Assembly: GCF_003597395.2 (NCBI RefSeq)
Contig: NC_133771.1
Location: forward strand, 143,261,998-143,325,997
Origin: Chelonoidis abingdonii
Taxonomy: Eukaryota; Chordata; Testudines; Testudinidae
Length of the DNA stretch: 64,000 bases
Reading direction: 5' to 3'
Positions 11,550 through 23,345 of the stretch are shown here, in pieces (the stretch's first letter is position 1; each line of letters begins with the position of its first letter). The position numbers and the translations under genes were made by a program. Below the pieces are notes generated by a model. It was not told the origin of the DNA. It saw nothing but the letters and a program-made list of their open reading frames with translations, and did not search any database.

Positions 11550-12653
11550 TGTGACAGGTTAGACCACAGAAACTCTCTTGGGAACTGCCACTCGATGTGC
11601 CAAGACTACTTTTACCCCTGCCTTCCCTGCCAGCTCGGGGCCCCAGCAACCTGTCTTGTTGAGACAAACACTCCCGTCTGCTCCAAACAGACCCAGGGTC
11701 TGAATTACTTGCCCCAAAGCTGCAGGTTTAACACTTAGATGCCCAACTTCCAATGGGGTCTAAACCCAAATAAATCTGTTTTACCATGTTTAAAGCTTAT
11801 ACAGAGTAAACTCATAAATTGTTCACCCTCTGTAACACTGATTGATAGAGAGAGATGCACAGTTGTTTGCTCCCCTAGGTATTAATACATACTCTGAGTT
11901 AATTAATAAGTAAGAAGTGATTTTATTAAATACAGAAAGTAGGATTTAAGTGGCTCCAAGTAGTAACAGATAGAACCAAGTAAGTCACCAAGCAAAACAA
12001 AATAAAATGTGCAAATTTATGTCTAATCACACTGAATACAGATAATCTCACCCTTAGCGATGTTTGAGTAAGTTTTTTCATCAGAATGGACCTCTTCCAG
12101 GCCGAAGCACAATTCTTTCCCCTGGTACAGCTATTGTTCCAGCTCAGGTGGTAGCTAGGGGATTCTTCATGATGGCTCCTCTCCTCCCTTTGTTCTGTTC
12201 CATCCCTTTACACATTTTTTTAACAAAGTGGGAATCCTTTGTCCCTCTCTGAGTTTCCACCGTCTCCTTCTCAATGGAAAGATGGATTCCAGTTCGGTGA
12301 CATGATCCCATGTCACTGCAAGATTTCACTGCCCACTTGCCAGCACACAGTTATACAGGAAGACTCACAGGTAAAACACACCCATCTGCAGACAATTGTT
12401 CTGGTTAATGGGAGTCATTAAGATTCCAAACCACCATTAATGGCCCACACTTTACATAATTACAATAGACCCTCAGTTATATTTCATATTTCTAGTTTCA
12501 GATACAAGAGTGGTACATTTATACAAATCACACTCAGTAGATTATAAGATTTGTAATGATACCTTACAAGAGACCTTTTGCATGAAGCATGTTCCAGTTA
12601 CATTATATTCACTCCTCATTTTTTTATAAAATCATATAGACTGCAACGTCACA
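11550..12653 (+). mobile_element. Solo LTR, 1,104 bp
   Basis: It begins TGTGACAGGTTAGACCACAG and ends CGTCACA, so the ends form an inverted TGTGACA/TGTCACA pair apart from one base. A perfect 5-bp duplication GTGAT flanks it at 11,545-11,549 and 12,654-12,658. The interior matches from memory a common turtle LTR, including the GATTTTATTAAATACAGAAA phrase and ATGATACCTTACAAGAGACC near the 3' end. No internal retroviral coding sequence adjoins it. Short frames at 11,385, 12,064 and 12,239 are chance frames in the LTR. Confidence 0.85.
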
Positions 12654-12659
12654 GTGATA

Positions 12660-13030
12660 TGTTACTCACTCAGCATTCTGCAAGGGGCTGAAACTTAAAC
12701 TTCTAAAAATCAGGAAATGCAGAGTTAAGGTTGTGCATTCTACTGTAATGCTCTCCTCTTTCAGCAAGAAAAGAAAAAAGTTGCCTATGACACCTTCCTT
12801 TTGTTGTCCTGGAGCTGTAGCCACAGTAGATAAGTGAATTATTTGCATATGCTCCAGATGCAGTCAGCGTGCTAGTTGTCAAAGTCCTCCAATGCCAACG
12901 ACCTGTCAGACTGACAAAATTAGTGCATGGCACTTTTATAGATGCACAAGGGAATGGTCCAGCCAGTATCACAGCAGACCACCTTAACTGCCCTAATGCA
13001 GTGGATCAAGTACCTATTTTGCAGTTGTGT
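12660..13030. other. Unique non-coding DNA
   Basis: No gene was recognised; short frames on the minus strand have no domain features. Confidence 0.45.
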
Positions 13031-13035
13031 GAACT

Positions 13036-13115
13036 TTCAGTGTGAGACTCAAATCCACAACCTTCAGGATGGTAATTGAGCCCCTTAACCATGCAGCCAC
13101 CAAATGGTGAAGGCT
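13036..13115 (-). repeat. tRNA-derived SINE fragment
   Basis: On the minus strand the passage reads as a degraded tRNA-like head: an A-box-like GCATGGTTAAGGGGCTCA is followed by a B-box-like GGATTTGAGTC. Such heads are usual in pol III SINEs. The tail is not identified and boundaries are approximate. Confidence 0.4.
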
Positions 13116-14640
13116 GTAGTTGGGCCTGCATGATAAAAGTATGTTTTTAATATGAAGATGTGTGGATTACTTTGAGGTGTGTGACAGAGCTGTGATTGTG
13201 ATACATGGAAATACATATTTGCATCCTCTCGTGAGAGGAAAGGAAAAAGGTTCATGTGCATCTTCAGGATGCAGTGTGCATCATTTTATGCAGAATTGTG
13301 TAGGATATGTCAGTTGCAGGGCATAAGGCTTTTTATTAGAAAGGATATTGTCAGCAGTGAGGTGGAATATGAGAGGATTCTAATGCGTGAATGATGGGTA
13401 AGCGAAAGTGTAGATTGAGAAGTTATCCCGTGTATAACAATACATCCACGCAGATTGCGTATTTGTACACACGCTAGTTCTTCATGGTGGCAGCTCAGGC
13501 TAGCTACCTGAGTACACACCTGCCTGGAACCTTGGGTACATACTTGGGGAGCAAATCTGAGACACTGACCATGCTACCTCAGTGCGCTAATTCGAATAGA
13601 GATAACACTGGTATATCTACACGAGCTGGGAATCAAACTGCCCTGCTCAAATGTAGATGTACCCTCAGGACCAAAGAGTTGTAAAAAGCTTTAAAATGGT
13701 TCTTAAATTGTATGTGTGTGGTATTCTTTCTGAGGAGTTTGCTAAGTGTGTGAGCGTATGATGGGATTGGGAACCTGAATCTTACAGTGCCAAGGCCAGT
13801 GTCTGTGCTATGTGCATTATAAGACATTGCACAAAGAGGGCAGAGGAAAGGTGATGTGATCAACCTTTTATTTATTTATTTATTTATTTATTTATTTGGT
13901 CCTTTCAAAGCATTAGTTGGGTGAGACTGAATGGGTTGTAAAAGAAAATGAAGAACTTGTACATTTCAGCAACTGTGGAATTGGCAGATTAATACTTTTT
14001 TCAGAAACATTTCCCAGTCTCTCTAGTCAAGTTGGCCTAGCCCTGTTTGGGATGGCTGTGGAGTTTTTAATTGTCATTTGCAGCCTCTTATGCAAATATT
14101 TGTAAAGACATATGCTTTCTTTCCTGAATGTGGACTATCACTTCTCTGTGTAATCTCCTGTTTTCAGAAAATGGAATAGATACACAATCAGTACATGTCT
14201 ATATTTGACTGTCAGTTAAATATCACCACACTAAGGCACACCAATGCCTGAGAAGGACTGTGGGTGTTTGACTTACCTTTCCATCATCACTTTTCCTCAC
14301 TTTCTCTCTGGTTGTTAGAGCAGTTTTACCATGCCCTTCCTCTTAAGCAGTTGTTGATTTAATCCTCCAACCAAACTTTCAGAAAGAAAAAAGAGTCCTT
14401 CCCTTTTGGGATTAAAAAAAAAAAAAAAAAAGTCTAGTCCAAAATCCTCTTCCCAGGATTCATCGCATCTCCCTTAATGTAGGGGAGTGAAAAAAGACCT
14501 CCTCCCATCTTCCCTGGCAGACCCAGCCTGGGGGCCCTGAACCAAGCATGTACACACACCAGGCCTCAAGCCCACACTTCCACTCCTCTCACAGGCAGTT
14601 TCCTTTCCTTGCTTTTCACTCTTCAATGCCAGCTTCATTT
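13116..14640. other. Unique non-coding DNA with a (TTTA)n run
   Basis: A simple TTTA repeat occupies about 13,866-13,897, and a poly(A) run lies near 14,413. No coding exon was recognised. Confidence 0.5.
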
Positions 14641-14644
14641 CCCT

Positions 14645-14920
14645 AGTATTGCCAACCCCATATGCTCAAAAATCATGAGCCAAGGCCCTAAAAATCATGG
14701 AATTGGCTTAAAAATCACAAGAATTTAAAAAAATAATAGAATTGTGGTTATTTTTATATGCTGCTCGGCTTTTGTGCCTTTACACTTCACATTTTCAAGC
14801 CTTTCTTTGCACCCAGGAGGGCTAGATACTTGCTCTATTTTTTGTAAGAAAGTTGATAGTCTCATGTAATCACATGAGTCCAGGAGCTGTGGCCTTAAAA
14901 TAAATAAACTCTCTGTAAAC
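14645..14920. repeat. Interspersed repeat with AAAAATCATGAG-type phrases
   Basis: The segment contains three spaced AAAATCAYRAG-like phrases after TATTGCCAACCCC. It resembles a dispersed turtle DNA element recalled from memory. Ends and class were not established. Confidence 0.35.
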
Positions 14921-14975
14921 TTGCCAGAGCTGGCAGCATTGATTCCTCTGAGTCCAAGGCTTCCTACTAATCAGC

Positions 14976-15047
14976 TCCCTGGTGGTCTAGTGGTTAGGAT
15001 TTGGCACTTTCACTGCCACGGCCTCGGTTCAATTCCCAGTTAGGGAA
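14976..15047 (+). tRNA. tRNA-Glu-like sequence, anticodon TTC (gene, pseudogene or SINE head)
   Basis: The 72 bases match the length and layout of vertebrate tRNA-Glu. The acceptor arm is TCCCTGG with TTAGGGA, including two G-T wobble pairs. The A box is TGGTCTAGTGGTTA and the B box GGTTCAATTCC. The anticodon loop is CTTTCAC, giving TTC, which decodes GAA. The anticodon stem TGGCA/TGCCA is fully paired although it differs from the usual CGGCG/CGCCG on both strands. The T stem has one C-C mismatch (CTCGG/CCCAG), and the T loop has A in place of G at its fourth position. No run of four T follows nearby, so efficient pol III termination is doubtful. A CR1 tail begins within about 60 bases, so it may instead be part of a composite repeat. 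Function as a tRNA is unproven. Confidence 0.6.
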
Positions 15048-15104
15048 AAGTGACTTTAAACCACAAAGACTTCTGTTATTCTTCGCTTTCAGTGTAAACA
15101 AAAC

Positions 15105-15475
15105 AATGTTTTTGGTCTGTGATGGGATGTTAGATGGGGTGAGATCTGAGTTACTACAGAGAATTCTTTCCTGGGTGCTGGCTGGTGAGTCTTGCCCACA
15201 TGCTCAGTATCTAACTGATCACCATATTTGGGGTCGGGAAAGAATTTTCCTCCAGGGCAGATTGGCAGAGGCCCTGGAGGTTTTTCGCCTTCTTCTGCAG
15301 CATGGGGCACGGGTCACTTGTTGGAGGATTCTCTGCAGCTTGAAGTCTTTAAACCATGATTTGAGAACTTCAGTGGCTCAGACACAGGAGTGGGTGGGTG
15401 AGATTCTGTGGCCTGCATTGTGCAGGAGGTCAGACTAGATGATCATAATGGTCCCTTCTGACCTTAAAGTCTATT
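15105..15475 (+). mobile_element. CR1 LINE 3' end
   Basis: The segment is a near-consensus 3' end of a turtle CR1 element and ends with GACCTTAAAGTCTAT. Landmarks are GTCGGGAAAGAATTTTCCTCC in the middle and GTCAGACTAGATGATCATAA before the end. The minus-strand copy at 40,147-40,605 is homologous. It is truncated at the 5' side, as is usual for CR1. The 145-codon frame at 15,001-15,438 is a translation of this untranslated tail and the tRNA-like head, not a protein gene. Confidence 0.85.
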
Positions 15476-15499
15476 CTCAGACTCCTCCCTTGGGTTTTC

Positions 15500-18400
15500 C
15501 TACAGCTTGACTCAATTTTGCCCTTTCCAGGCTTATTTCAAACTTATTCCTCCCAGAACCTTTACTTAGAGAGACCTTGGAGATCCTGCTGATCTGTTCA
15601 GTTCTCTCTTAGTTGAAGAGCCTCCCTCAGGCAGCAGCTCCTCGTTCCCAGGAGTCTCTAATATGGAAAAGTGGATATTTTTCTGCCCAAGAAATGACCC
15701 TATGTATACATGGCATTAATAAAAAAGTGTTTCTGTAAGTCTGTAAATTTGGTTATAGTCAACTGGCTTTCACCAATAAAGGAAAACTGGCAGCTTTGAA
15801 AAACATCTTTCAAAAATCATTTTCCTTTTAAAGTTGTTACTAATAAAGAAAGCTGGCTGGAAACCTTTTCATCAATAGTTATAGATGAAAAATAACTTTT
15901 GATTAAATGGAAATGTTCATGAAAAAATCTATTTTCATTTTATTAAGAAAAGATTTTTAAAATATTTTTGATGAAAACCTGAACAATTTCAATGAAATAG
16001 ATTTTTTTGTCAAAATTTTCTGTTTTTATCAAAAATTTCCACAGTAAAAAAGAAAAATATTTTCCCAACTACTAACAGTCATAGAAGCTCATTTTCAAAG
16101 CCGTTTTATAATTCTCTGATTTTTGCAACTTATTTTCATATGTTGATTCATATGCTGATTACTCTGGGTTTTGCCCTAGTACTTGTTGCTCACGTGTACT
16201 GGTGTGACATCACCAGGCTCATACATTTCCCCAGGTACCACATAAACTCTCCTCCACTCACTATCTCCATGGGCAAGAAGAGTTGAGGAGAGGAACCACT
16301 CCAACCTGTGTGTTAGTGAAGTGAATGGGAGTAAAGGTACTATATTTCCTTGTAGAGTGACACTGCATTCAGAGTAATTAAAGGGTGTCCTTACACTGCA
16401 GTAGCATTTTAGGAGGTTGGGTGAGGCCATACAACCCACCTGAGCTAAGATTTTTTTTGAAAAGAGTTCGACAACTAAGTCTCCTCTGCTGTCCCCAACC
16501 CAGGATGGATGGGACTTTCCATACTAGCTACAGTACTCCTATCTCTGACCTCACAGGAAGAGTTCCTTCAAGCCTGAATGCCTTTTTGTCATCTATTATA
16601 TCCCCGGGACAACTTATTTTGCTTTTCTAGGCAAGCCCTGAAAGTGGCAGCAGCTAGGGCTTGGAAACTATGCACCATCTGCACGTTCTCAAGCTGTTTA
16701 TAGAAATGTCTTCAAAACACCCGTCAAGATGGTCTGTTTATGCCAGGTAAACATTTCAGAGTGAAATTCAAGAAAGAAAAAGTAAAAATATAGCTAGAAA
16801 GACTGTTGATGAGGTAGAGATTCTAAATACACTGTACTTAAACTTCATAAATTTAAGTTGACTGTGTTACTTTAGTTAAGGAGCAGTTAAAATGTTATTC
16901 AAGCTTAGAAGTAAAAGAGGTGATGTGAGAAGAAAATTAGGGAGGCATGATATAAGATTAGAGGGAAGAGGATCCAGTGAGATGGAAGAAGAGGATGAGG
17001 GAAGACCTGCATATGTGGGAAGGAGGACAGAGTAAAAGGAAGAGAGGAAAAAGGGAGATTGATGAAAACAAAGGAGATGGCAGAGAGTCTGAAAAGAAGA
17101 GAAATTAATTAAGGTGATTCAAGAATAGGGGAAACAGGCCAAAAGAGAAAGTAGAGAGTGTTTTGAGCAGAGTCAGGTTTAGTGAATAAACAAGAGTGAA
17201 GGAAAACTAAGTGACTGAAAGTCTAAAGATGCATCAAGATGTGGGGAAGGAAGAATAAGAAAAAAGGGAAAGAATGAAGAAAAGAAAATCAGGAGCTGTA
17301 GTAAATTCCTGTGTACATATTGTATAGTATGGGCAGCTCCATTTGTTTAACATATGATTCGATGCAGTTGCTTGGGGTGGAAGACTATGTCTCCTCTCGT
17401 AACCTACTTCCCTTTGGATGCTGTATCATAGTCTCTTTTGGAAATAAAATGATACTTTTACTACATTGAATTACTTTGATATAGGAGTCAGAGTCAGGTA
17501 GCACTCACAATGGCCATGTGCATCCCAGTGCCAAAAATATATATGACCTGGTACTTTCTGAAACCTAGACCTACAGAAGTGAGAGCACAATGGTGAGGAA
17601 GAGAAAGGTGGAACCAAAAGCCACAACACATTCAGGTGGGCTGAAGTAACTCCAACTCTAGCCACGGTTTTCCTATGGCAGCAGATAGACTTGTGTCTAG
17701 CAGTACACTAAGTCATACTATATTATACTGTTGTTAATATTTATTTTGCAGTAGCACATGGAGGCCAATAAGGTTTTGAAGTAGGTACAGTACAAACATA
17801 TAAAATGATTTTTAACTGCAGCTTTCATTTACAATTTTCCTTATGTTTATGTAGTTTCAGTACAATTTTCAATAGTTCTCTTTAAGAAAAATGTTTTGAA
17901 TGTTAAATTTACTTTACTAAAAGAATAAATCTGAAATCCCCTCTCCCCAAAAATCAGTGTGACAACATATTTTATTATGTATAAAGTGCTTCTAAAGTTG
18001 ATTGGAAACTTTTAAAGAGTTCAGAAATGACTTTCCATATTCTTGCAGTAATTTAAATCTAGAAGAAGTTTATTTAGGTGCTTTAAATAAGCTGGGATGA
18101 ATCTTTCATTTTCCTACCTGTGCCTTGCTGGGTGTAGTGAAGAAAATGATGCATGTTTCTATAGATGCATGTTTGTCTATTTATATGATAAAGGCAGTTT
18201 AAAATAATCTATTTTACTGTACATGCTTTGAGCCTGTTTTCTGGGCCTGAAAGGAGCCAGTAGTCTGGATCCAGAGACTGAATACTCAGTCCTAATGAAC
18301 TGCAGGACATGCACAATTAATTTATAATAGAAAAGAGTCAATGCTGGGAGAGGAGCCAGGTCTCCCAATTCCAAAATCAGTTCCTTGGCTGCTGAGCTGA

Positions 18401-18828
18401 AGTAGCAACAGTTCTTTCAGTGCAGGCCAATAGAGCTTCTGGGATGCTTAACTCATACTTCCTTACAAAACAGCACACTCATTTAACTTGATTCTGTTAC
18501 ATTCAGAATCCTCCTTTAGTAGATTCAGTGCTAGTTTTCATTGGAACGTACAATAGCTGCAGATATATTTCTGAGGATAAACAAGTGCTCGTTATCGAGA
18601 AGAAAGGAGAAAATCTTTAAACTTTTCCAAACCAAAATCAAAACCCTTGTGATGACAAATCCAGAAGAAAGATGTCAGGACTATTTTATTACCAATAAAA
18701 TAAAATGTAGACATTATGGTGTTCAATCTACGCAATTGTAGACTCCCATTGCTCATCAATGGGATTCATGCCTCACCAATAACCTTAACCCTGAATCTTG
18801 TCTTGTAAGAACACAGAGTGAGAGAGAG

Positions 18829-18862
<34 letters not shown>

Positions 18863-20079
18863 CAGACAGACACAATCTTCAGACTAGCTCAGTTCACAGT
18901 GCCTTTGGAACAGGAACTGCTAATTATAGTGCCTTGTAGAGGAGACTTTATAATAGTTCTACTACGTATATGGTAGTTTTCATTAGAGTCTGAGCAATGA
19001 TCAGGAAGCTTATTCCATTTCAAAACTCCTGTTGGACTGAAATCAAGGTCCAAGAAGAAAACATTACTGAACTATTTTCAGATGTAACCTCCACAATGAG
19101 GGAAAGACTCATAATAAAAAAAAAAAAATTCTAGATGCTTCATTCAAAGAACAGTAAATCAGATTGATAATTGTAAATACAAAAGAGAGTAAAATTATTT
19201 AAGGCTATATACATCCCTGTCGTGACTGGCACTGTTGCCAATACAGGGACAGAGGGGAAATTGTCTTGCCACCCTCCCTGTTTAGAGACTTGTGGAACCA
19301 AGTGTGGCATGGCTTTGTGGGGATTTGCGAGGACTCAAACTTTTTAGGGTGTAGGTCAGCACTGGCCTCACCCCTTCCACCTCTCCTGCAGCCCAGCCCT
19401 TAAATATTCCATCTCCTCTTCATCTGCTGCCCAGCATGGAACATCCCCTGTGCCCATGGTTGCAGCAGAGGTGATGTAGATCTGGTGGAGTCCGTGCCTA
19501 ATGTAGGCGCTTCCTGCTCTGGGAGTAGTCCCACAGTGGGTGGGTGCCTTTTGACCTACTCTAGGGCTCCTTAAAAACCACCCCAGCTTGTTGAAAGGGG
19601 TAGCTTGTGTGGTGCATAGCTAGAATATAATTAAGAAGACTGACATTTTTCCAGAGAGTGAGGTGTATTTGGCTGTAGAATAGTTACCCAAAAGAAGTAG
19701 TTTGAGTTTTGTTGCTTGTGCCTTTTAAAACTAGGACTTGAACATATGCTAGACTATACATTAGTTGGAGCATTCCTTCATTGGGTCAGAGATTAACTGC
19801 TCTACCTTCTTCCTCTTTGAATTCTGTGATTCTAGGACAGGAGAGAATTTGTATGTGGACATGACTGACAGTAGAAAGACCTCTGTAACTGCTGTATTGG
19901 CCTCTGACAGGACTTAGCAGTTGAGCAACCTCTTCAGGTTCACTTGGTGTGTCTCATTTAAAAAAAAAAAAAAAACTTTTCAGCAGTGAATCTCAGGATT
20001 TGGATTTCAGGCTTGCGGTGCTGATGCGATGGCACTAAAAGTTCCCACGTAGATATCCTAGCTTATGATGGAGCTCAGA
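15500..20079. other. Unique non-coding DNA with AT-rich and purine-rich stretches
   Basis: About 15,860-16,070 is very AT-rich with AAAATTTTTGATGAAAA-like runs and may be an old foldback repeat. About 16,900-17,300 is G+A-rich on the plus strand. A compound (GT)n-(GA)n-(GACA)n microsatellite lies at about 18,817-18,872. A short poly(A) run lies near 19,960. No exon was recognised. Confidence 0.5.
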
Positions 20080-20235
20080 TTCTAGGCTTCAGAGCCCAAG
20101 CTCTAGCTCAATCCTAAATGTCTGCACAGCTGTTTTTAGCACCATAGCAGGAGCATGAGTCTGTAGACCTAAGCTCTGAGACTCACTGTTGCAAGATTGG
20201 GCTTTTTTTTTTTTTCCCCAATGTAGACACTGAAT
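20080..20235. mobile_element. Hairpin MITE fragment (TGTAGAC-type end)
   Basis: The passage AGAGCCCAAGCTCTAGCTCA, then AATGTCTGCACAGC, then AATGTAGACACTG follows the order of the family at 8,795 and 26,550. The left end could not be placed. Confidence 0.45.
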
Positions 20236-20429
20236 TGTAGACACAGTAACTGGATTTTCAAGGATATCAAGAAACATCCGTCTTCCCTCCTCAGAGACAT
20301 CTTTTCACTGCCAGTCTACACAAAGATCCAAGGGACTCATTTTACCCTTTACCTTTGGATGTCTGTGCAAATAATTTAGTAGACCACTGACTGCCAGCAG
20401 GGAGTACTGCCCAGCTCTCCCCGGGGACA

Positions 20430-21234
20430 ATACTAGCTTCTATAAAGTCCATCATTGTATTAATAGAAAATGATATGTACAAATCCTGTTATCCAAAATG
20501 GAGTTTCCCAAACACATCAATCCAAACACTGGTTTAGCTAAAACAATAAAACAGGTTTATTAACTACAAAAGATATATTTTAAGTTATTACAAGTAATGA
20601 GGCATGAAAGCCAGAATTGGTTACAAGAAAACAAAAGGAAAACACAACTAATGCCTAACTTAACAAGCTAAGTGAATTCAAAGCAAAGTCTTTCTCATCT
20701 CATATCCCAATAGTCTTACTGGCTGAATTTCTTTCAGTAAAGATCCCTCCCCCAGTCCAATGCTACTTCCTTTGTTCTTCAAGTGTTGTCAATGCTGTGA
20801 ACAGAAAGGGAGAGGTAATTTGGGCTGTCTGCTTTCCCTTCATATAGTTCTTCTTCATCTTTGAGAATCATCTCTAGCTGAACTTTAGGAGGCACAAAAT
20901 CTGTGTAGATTTTTTGGTCACATCCTTTTTCTGCCAAAGAATGGCCACTTAATCAAGTGATGGTCCATTTGATTTTGTTGACATCTGACAGAGGCATTTG
21001 CTAGCCTTTTGTCTCTGGGGAACTGGTTTATGACTGCTTTACAGACTTGGAACATGTCGTAGTAATATCGTACAGTGGAATCTTATAACTTTATATACCC
21101 TGTTGTCACACATCTCACCAGGACAGTAATGCTCAGAAAATTGAGTTTTCAAATGATACCTCACAAGGCATACTTCATACAACATTTATCATAATATTGA
21201 AAAAGGGGTGAACATAGGAGTACAGACTGTCACA
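20430..21234 (+). mobile_element. LTR (family A, copy 1)
   Basis: It shares the order of landmarks with 24,225-25,072: TGGAGTTTCCC, TTTATTAACTACA, TTTTAAGT-ATTACAAGT, then ACATTTCAAATGATACC-like and a terminal GACTGTCACA. The right end at 21,234 fits the TGTCACA terminus of LTRs in this group. The left end is approximate because the 5' part has diverged. No retroviral gene is attached. Confidence 0.6.
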
Positions 21235-21368
21235 GATAAATTCTCTCTCCCCTTCCACAAAGATATGTTAGGTGGGAGTGACTATGGGGATTGAGCCATA
21301 GGCCTCAGTGAGGACTAGATGAGGGGATAGAAGGCAACTCTAGAGGTAGTGGAAATAGAACTATGTGT

Positions 21369-22010
21369 TGTGACAAAGTTTATCCTCTACCTTGGTGGGT
21401 CCTGCGCTTCTTGGCAGATTTGCTCACCTCAGTGATCTTCCCCACAGTCTGGGTCAACTCCTCCTGTGTCTGATCAGGAGTTGGGAGGTTTGGGGGGAAC
21501 CCGGGCCTGCCCTCTACTCCGGGTTCCAGCCCAGGGCCCTGTGGATTGCAGCTGTCTATAGTACCTCCTGTAACAGCTGCATGACAGCTACAACTCCCTG
21601 GGCTACTTCCCCATGGCCTCCTCCAAACACCTTCTTTATCCTCACCACAGGATCTTCCTCCTGATGTCTGATAATGCTTGTCTCCTAAATCCTCCAGCTC
21701 TCTACTGCTCTTTGCCTTCTTGCTCCAGCTCCTCACTCGACTTCTCTCCTCTGGCTCCTCTCTCCGACTGGGGTGAGCTCCTTTTTAAACCCAGGTGCCC
21801 TGATTAGCCTGCCTTGATTGGCTGCAGGTGTTCTAATTAAAGTAGCTATCTCCACTGCCTTCTAGAAAGATCTTAATTGGCTCCAGGTGTCTTGATTAAC
21901 CTGGAGCAACTGCCATTTGGTTACCAGGGTACTAGGGATTTGTTTAGCCTGGGGCTAACATACTTGTTTCTCAGCACTTGACTGTAGCCATCTGGCCTTG
22001 CCCCGTCACA
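21369..22010 (+). mobile_element. LTR (family B), about 640 bp
   Basis: It begins TGTGACAAAGTTTATCCTC and ends CCCCGTCACA, the TGTGACA/TGTCACA type of ends with one change. The interior CTACTCCGGGTTCCAGCCCA and CCCAGGTGCCCTGATTAGCC match from memory a common turtle LTR. No clear 5-bp duplication was found; flanks are TGTGT and GTATA. Open frames at 21,380-21,807 on both strands are chance frames inside the LTR. Confidence 0.75.
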
Positions 22011-23110
22011 GTATATAACAGAAATCCAGGTTTTGTAAACTTTCTCTTACTTGAGTGAAGTTCCCAAAAATAATGCAATTTGAATCTAGGTGGAATTTTG
22101 GTTGGGTCTATGCCCATCCTAGTTCACAGCCATATGCATAGTGTTGCGCAGAGTATGTACCACAAGAAAATGAATGCAGTGGCTGATACTCTGTTTCATC
22201 TGTTTATCTTTTATTGTCCTTGATTGGACATGCATGTTACTCAGTCAAGTTATCTAATAGCCAAGATGAATAGCAGATATTTAACATCTTTCACACACTA
22301 AAACTAAAATAAAAATAAAAAATAGAACAAAAATAGTAATTTAAAAAAAATCTGTTTGAATCTCCCCAGCACTCTGACAATCTGCAGCCTGATAATTCTC
22401 ACATCAAAAGAGTGGTCTCAGCACATTTCTCCAGAATAATTTAATAGCAGATGCTCTAGTAAGGGCTGATATGACTAAGCATGTATTAATTTTACTGAAT
22501 ACCTAATACACAGTGCTTGCTGGTATATTATGAAGTATCATTAATCATTAAAACTACTCTTGACAAAATAAAGGAATAAAGTTCATTTTTAATACAGATT
22601 TTTTTAAAAATTATTATTTTTGTTGGATTATTTGCTCATCCATAATGTTTGGTTTTCTGTAACAGATCTCCTTCTTGTTAACATGAACCAACAAGCTTCC
22701 CCTAATTTAAAAATTCTAAAACCCATTATACACACATTTCTCGCATTATACCTATCTGCTTTAGAATTCAGAACTGATTTGTAAAGAAATATATGTAGTT
22801 ATCATGCTTATCGTTATTCCCTTACACCACATCAAAACACCATAAATTTTTGAATTTCTTCACATGTACTGTGCATACATGTACATAAGAGTAGAGGTGA
22901 TTTTATTTATTCATTTTTAGTATTCTATAAACACACACTTCTATACAGGCTTTTAAAACATGTTTCTCAGAGCTGGTTGAATAATTCATTCTGAATAACG
23001 GTTGGCACATTTTTATTAAATAATTATTCCCAAATAAATATTGTTGTTATTCCTCTTGATCTGCTGTTCATTTAAGTTTGGTACCTGCTTGTAAACCAAT
23101 TAAGGAATTT
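22011..23110. other. Unique AT-rich non-coding DNA
   Basis: No gene or recognisable repeat was seen. Confidence 0.5.
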
Positions 23111-23112
23111 TA

Positions 23113-23345
23113 CAGGTGTTAGAGAGGCAGGGTGGATGAGGAAATATTTTTTACTGGACAACTTTTGTTGATGAAAGAGACAAGCTCTTGAGCTTACACA
23201 GAGCTCTTCTTCGGGTAAGCTTGAAAGTTTGTCTCTTGCACCAACAGAAGTTGGTCTAATAAAAGATATTACCTCACCAACCTGGTGTCTCTAATATCTT
23301 GGGACCACAACAACTACAACAATATGGCAATCAACATGAGTCACA
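23113..23345 (+). mobile_element. Palindromic interspersed repeat with shared tail
   Basis: Inverted arms are visible, about 23,130-23,190 (GAGGAAATATTTTTTACTGG, then GAAAGAGACAAGCTC) and about 23,228-23,285 (GTTTGTCTCTTGCACC, then AAAGATATTACCTCACC). After the palindrome the tail GGGACCACAACAACTACAAC appears to be a decayed form of the GACYAACACGGCTAC tail of the elements at 1,161 and 8,914. The class is uncertain. Confidence 0.6.

Noticed and set aside
15001..15438. 145-codon open frame as a protein gene
   Set aside because: It is a translation of the tRNA-like sequence and the untranslated CR1 3' tail.
16900..17300. Purine-rich stretch as another corrupted segment
   Set aside because: All four bases occur normally and no collapsed-alphabet copy of neighbouring sequence was seen.
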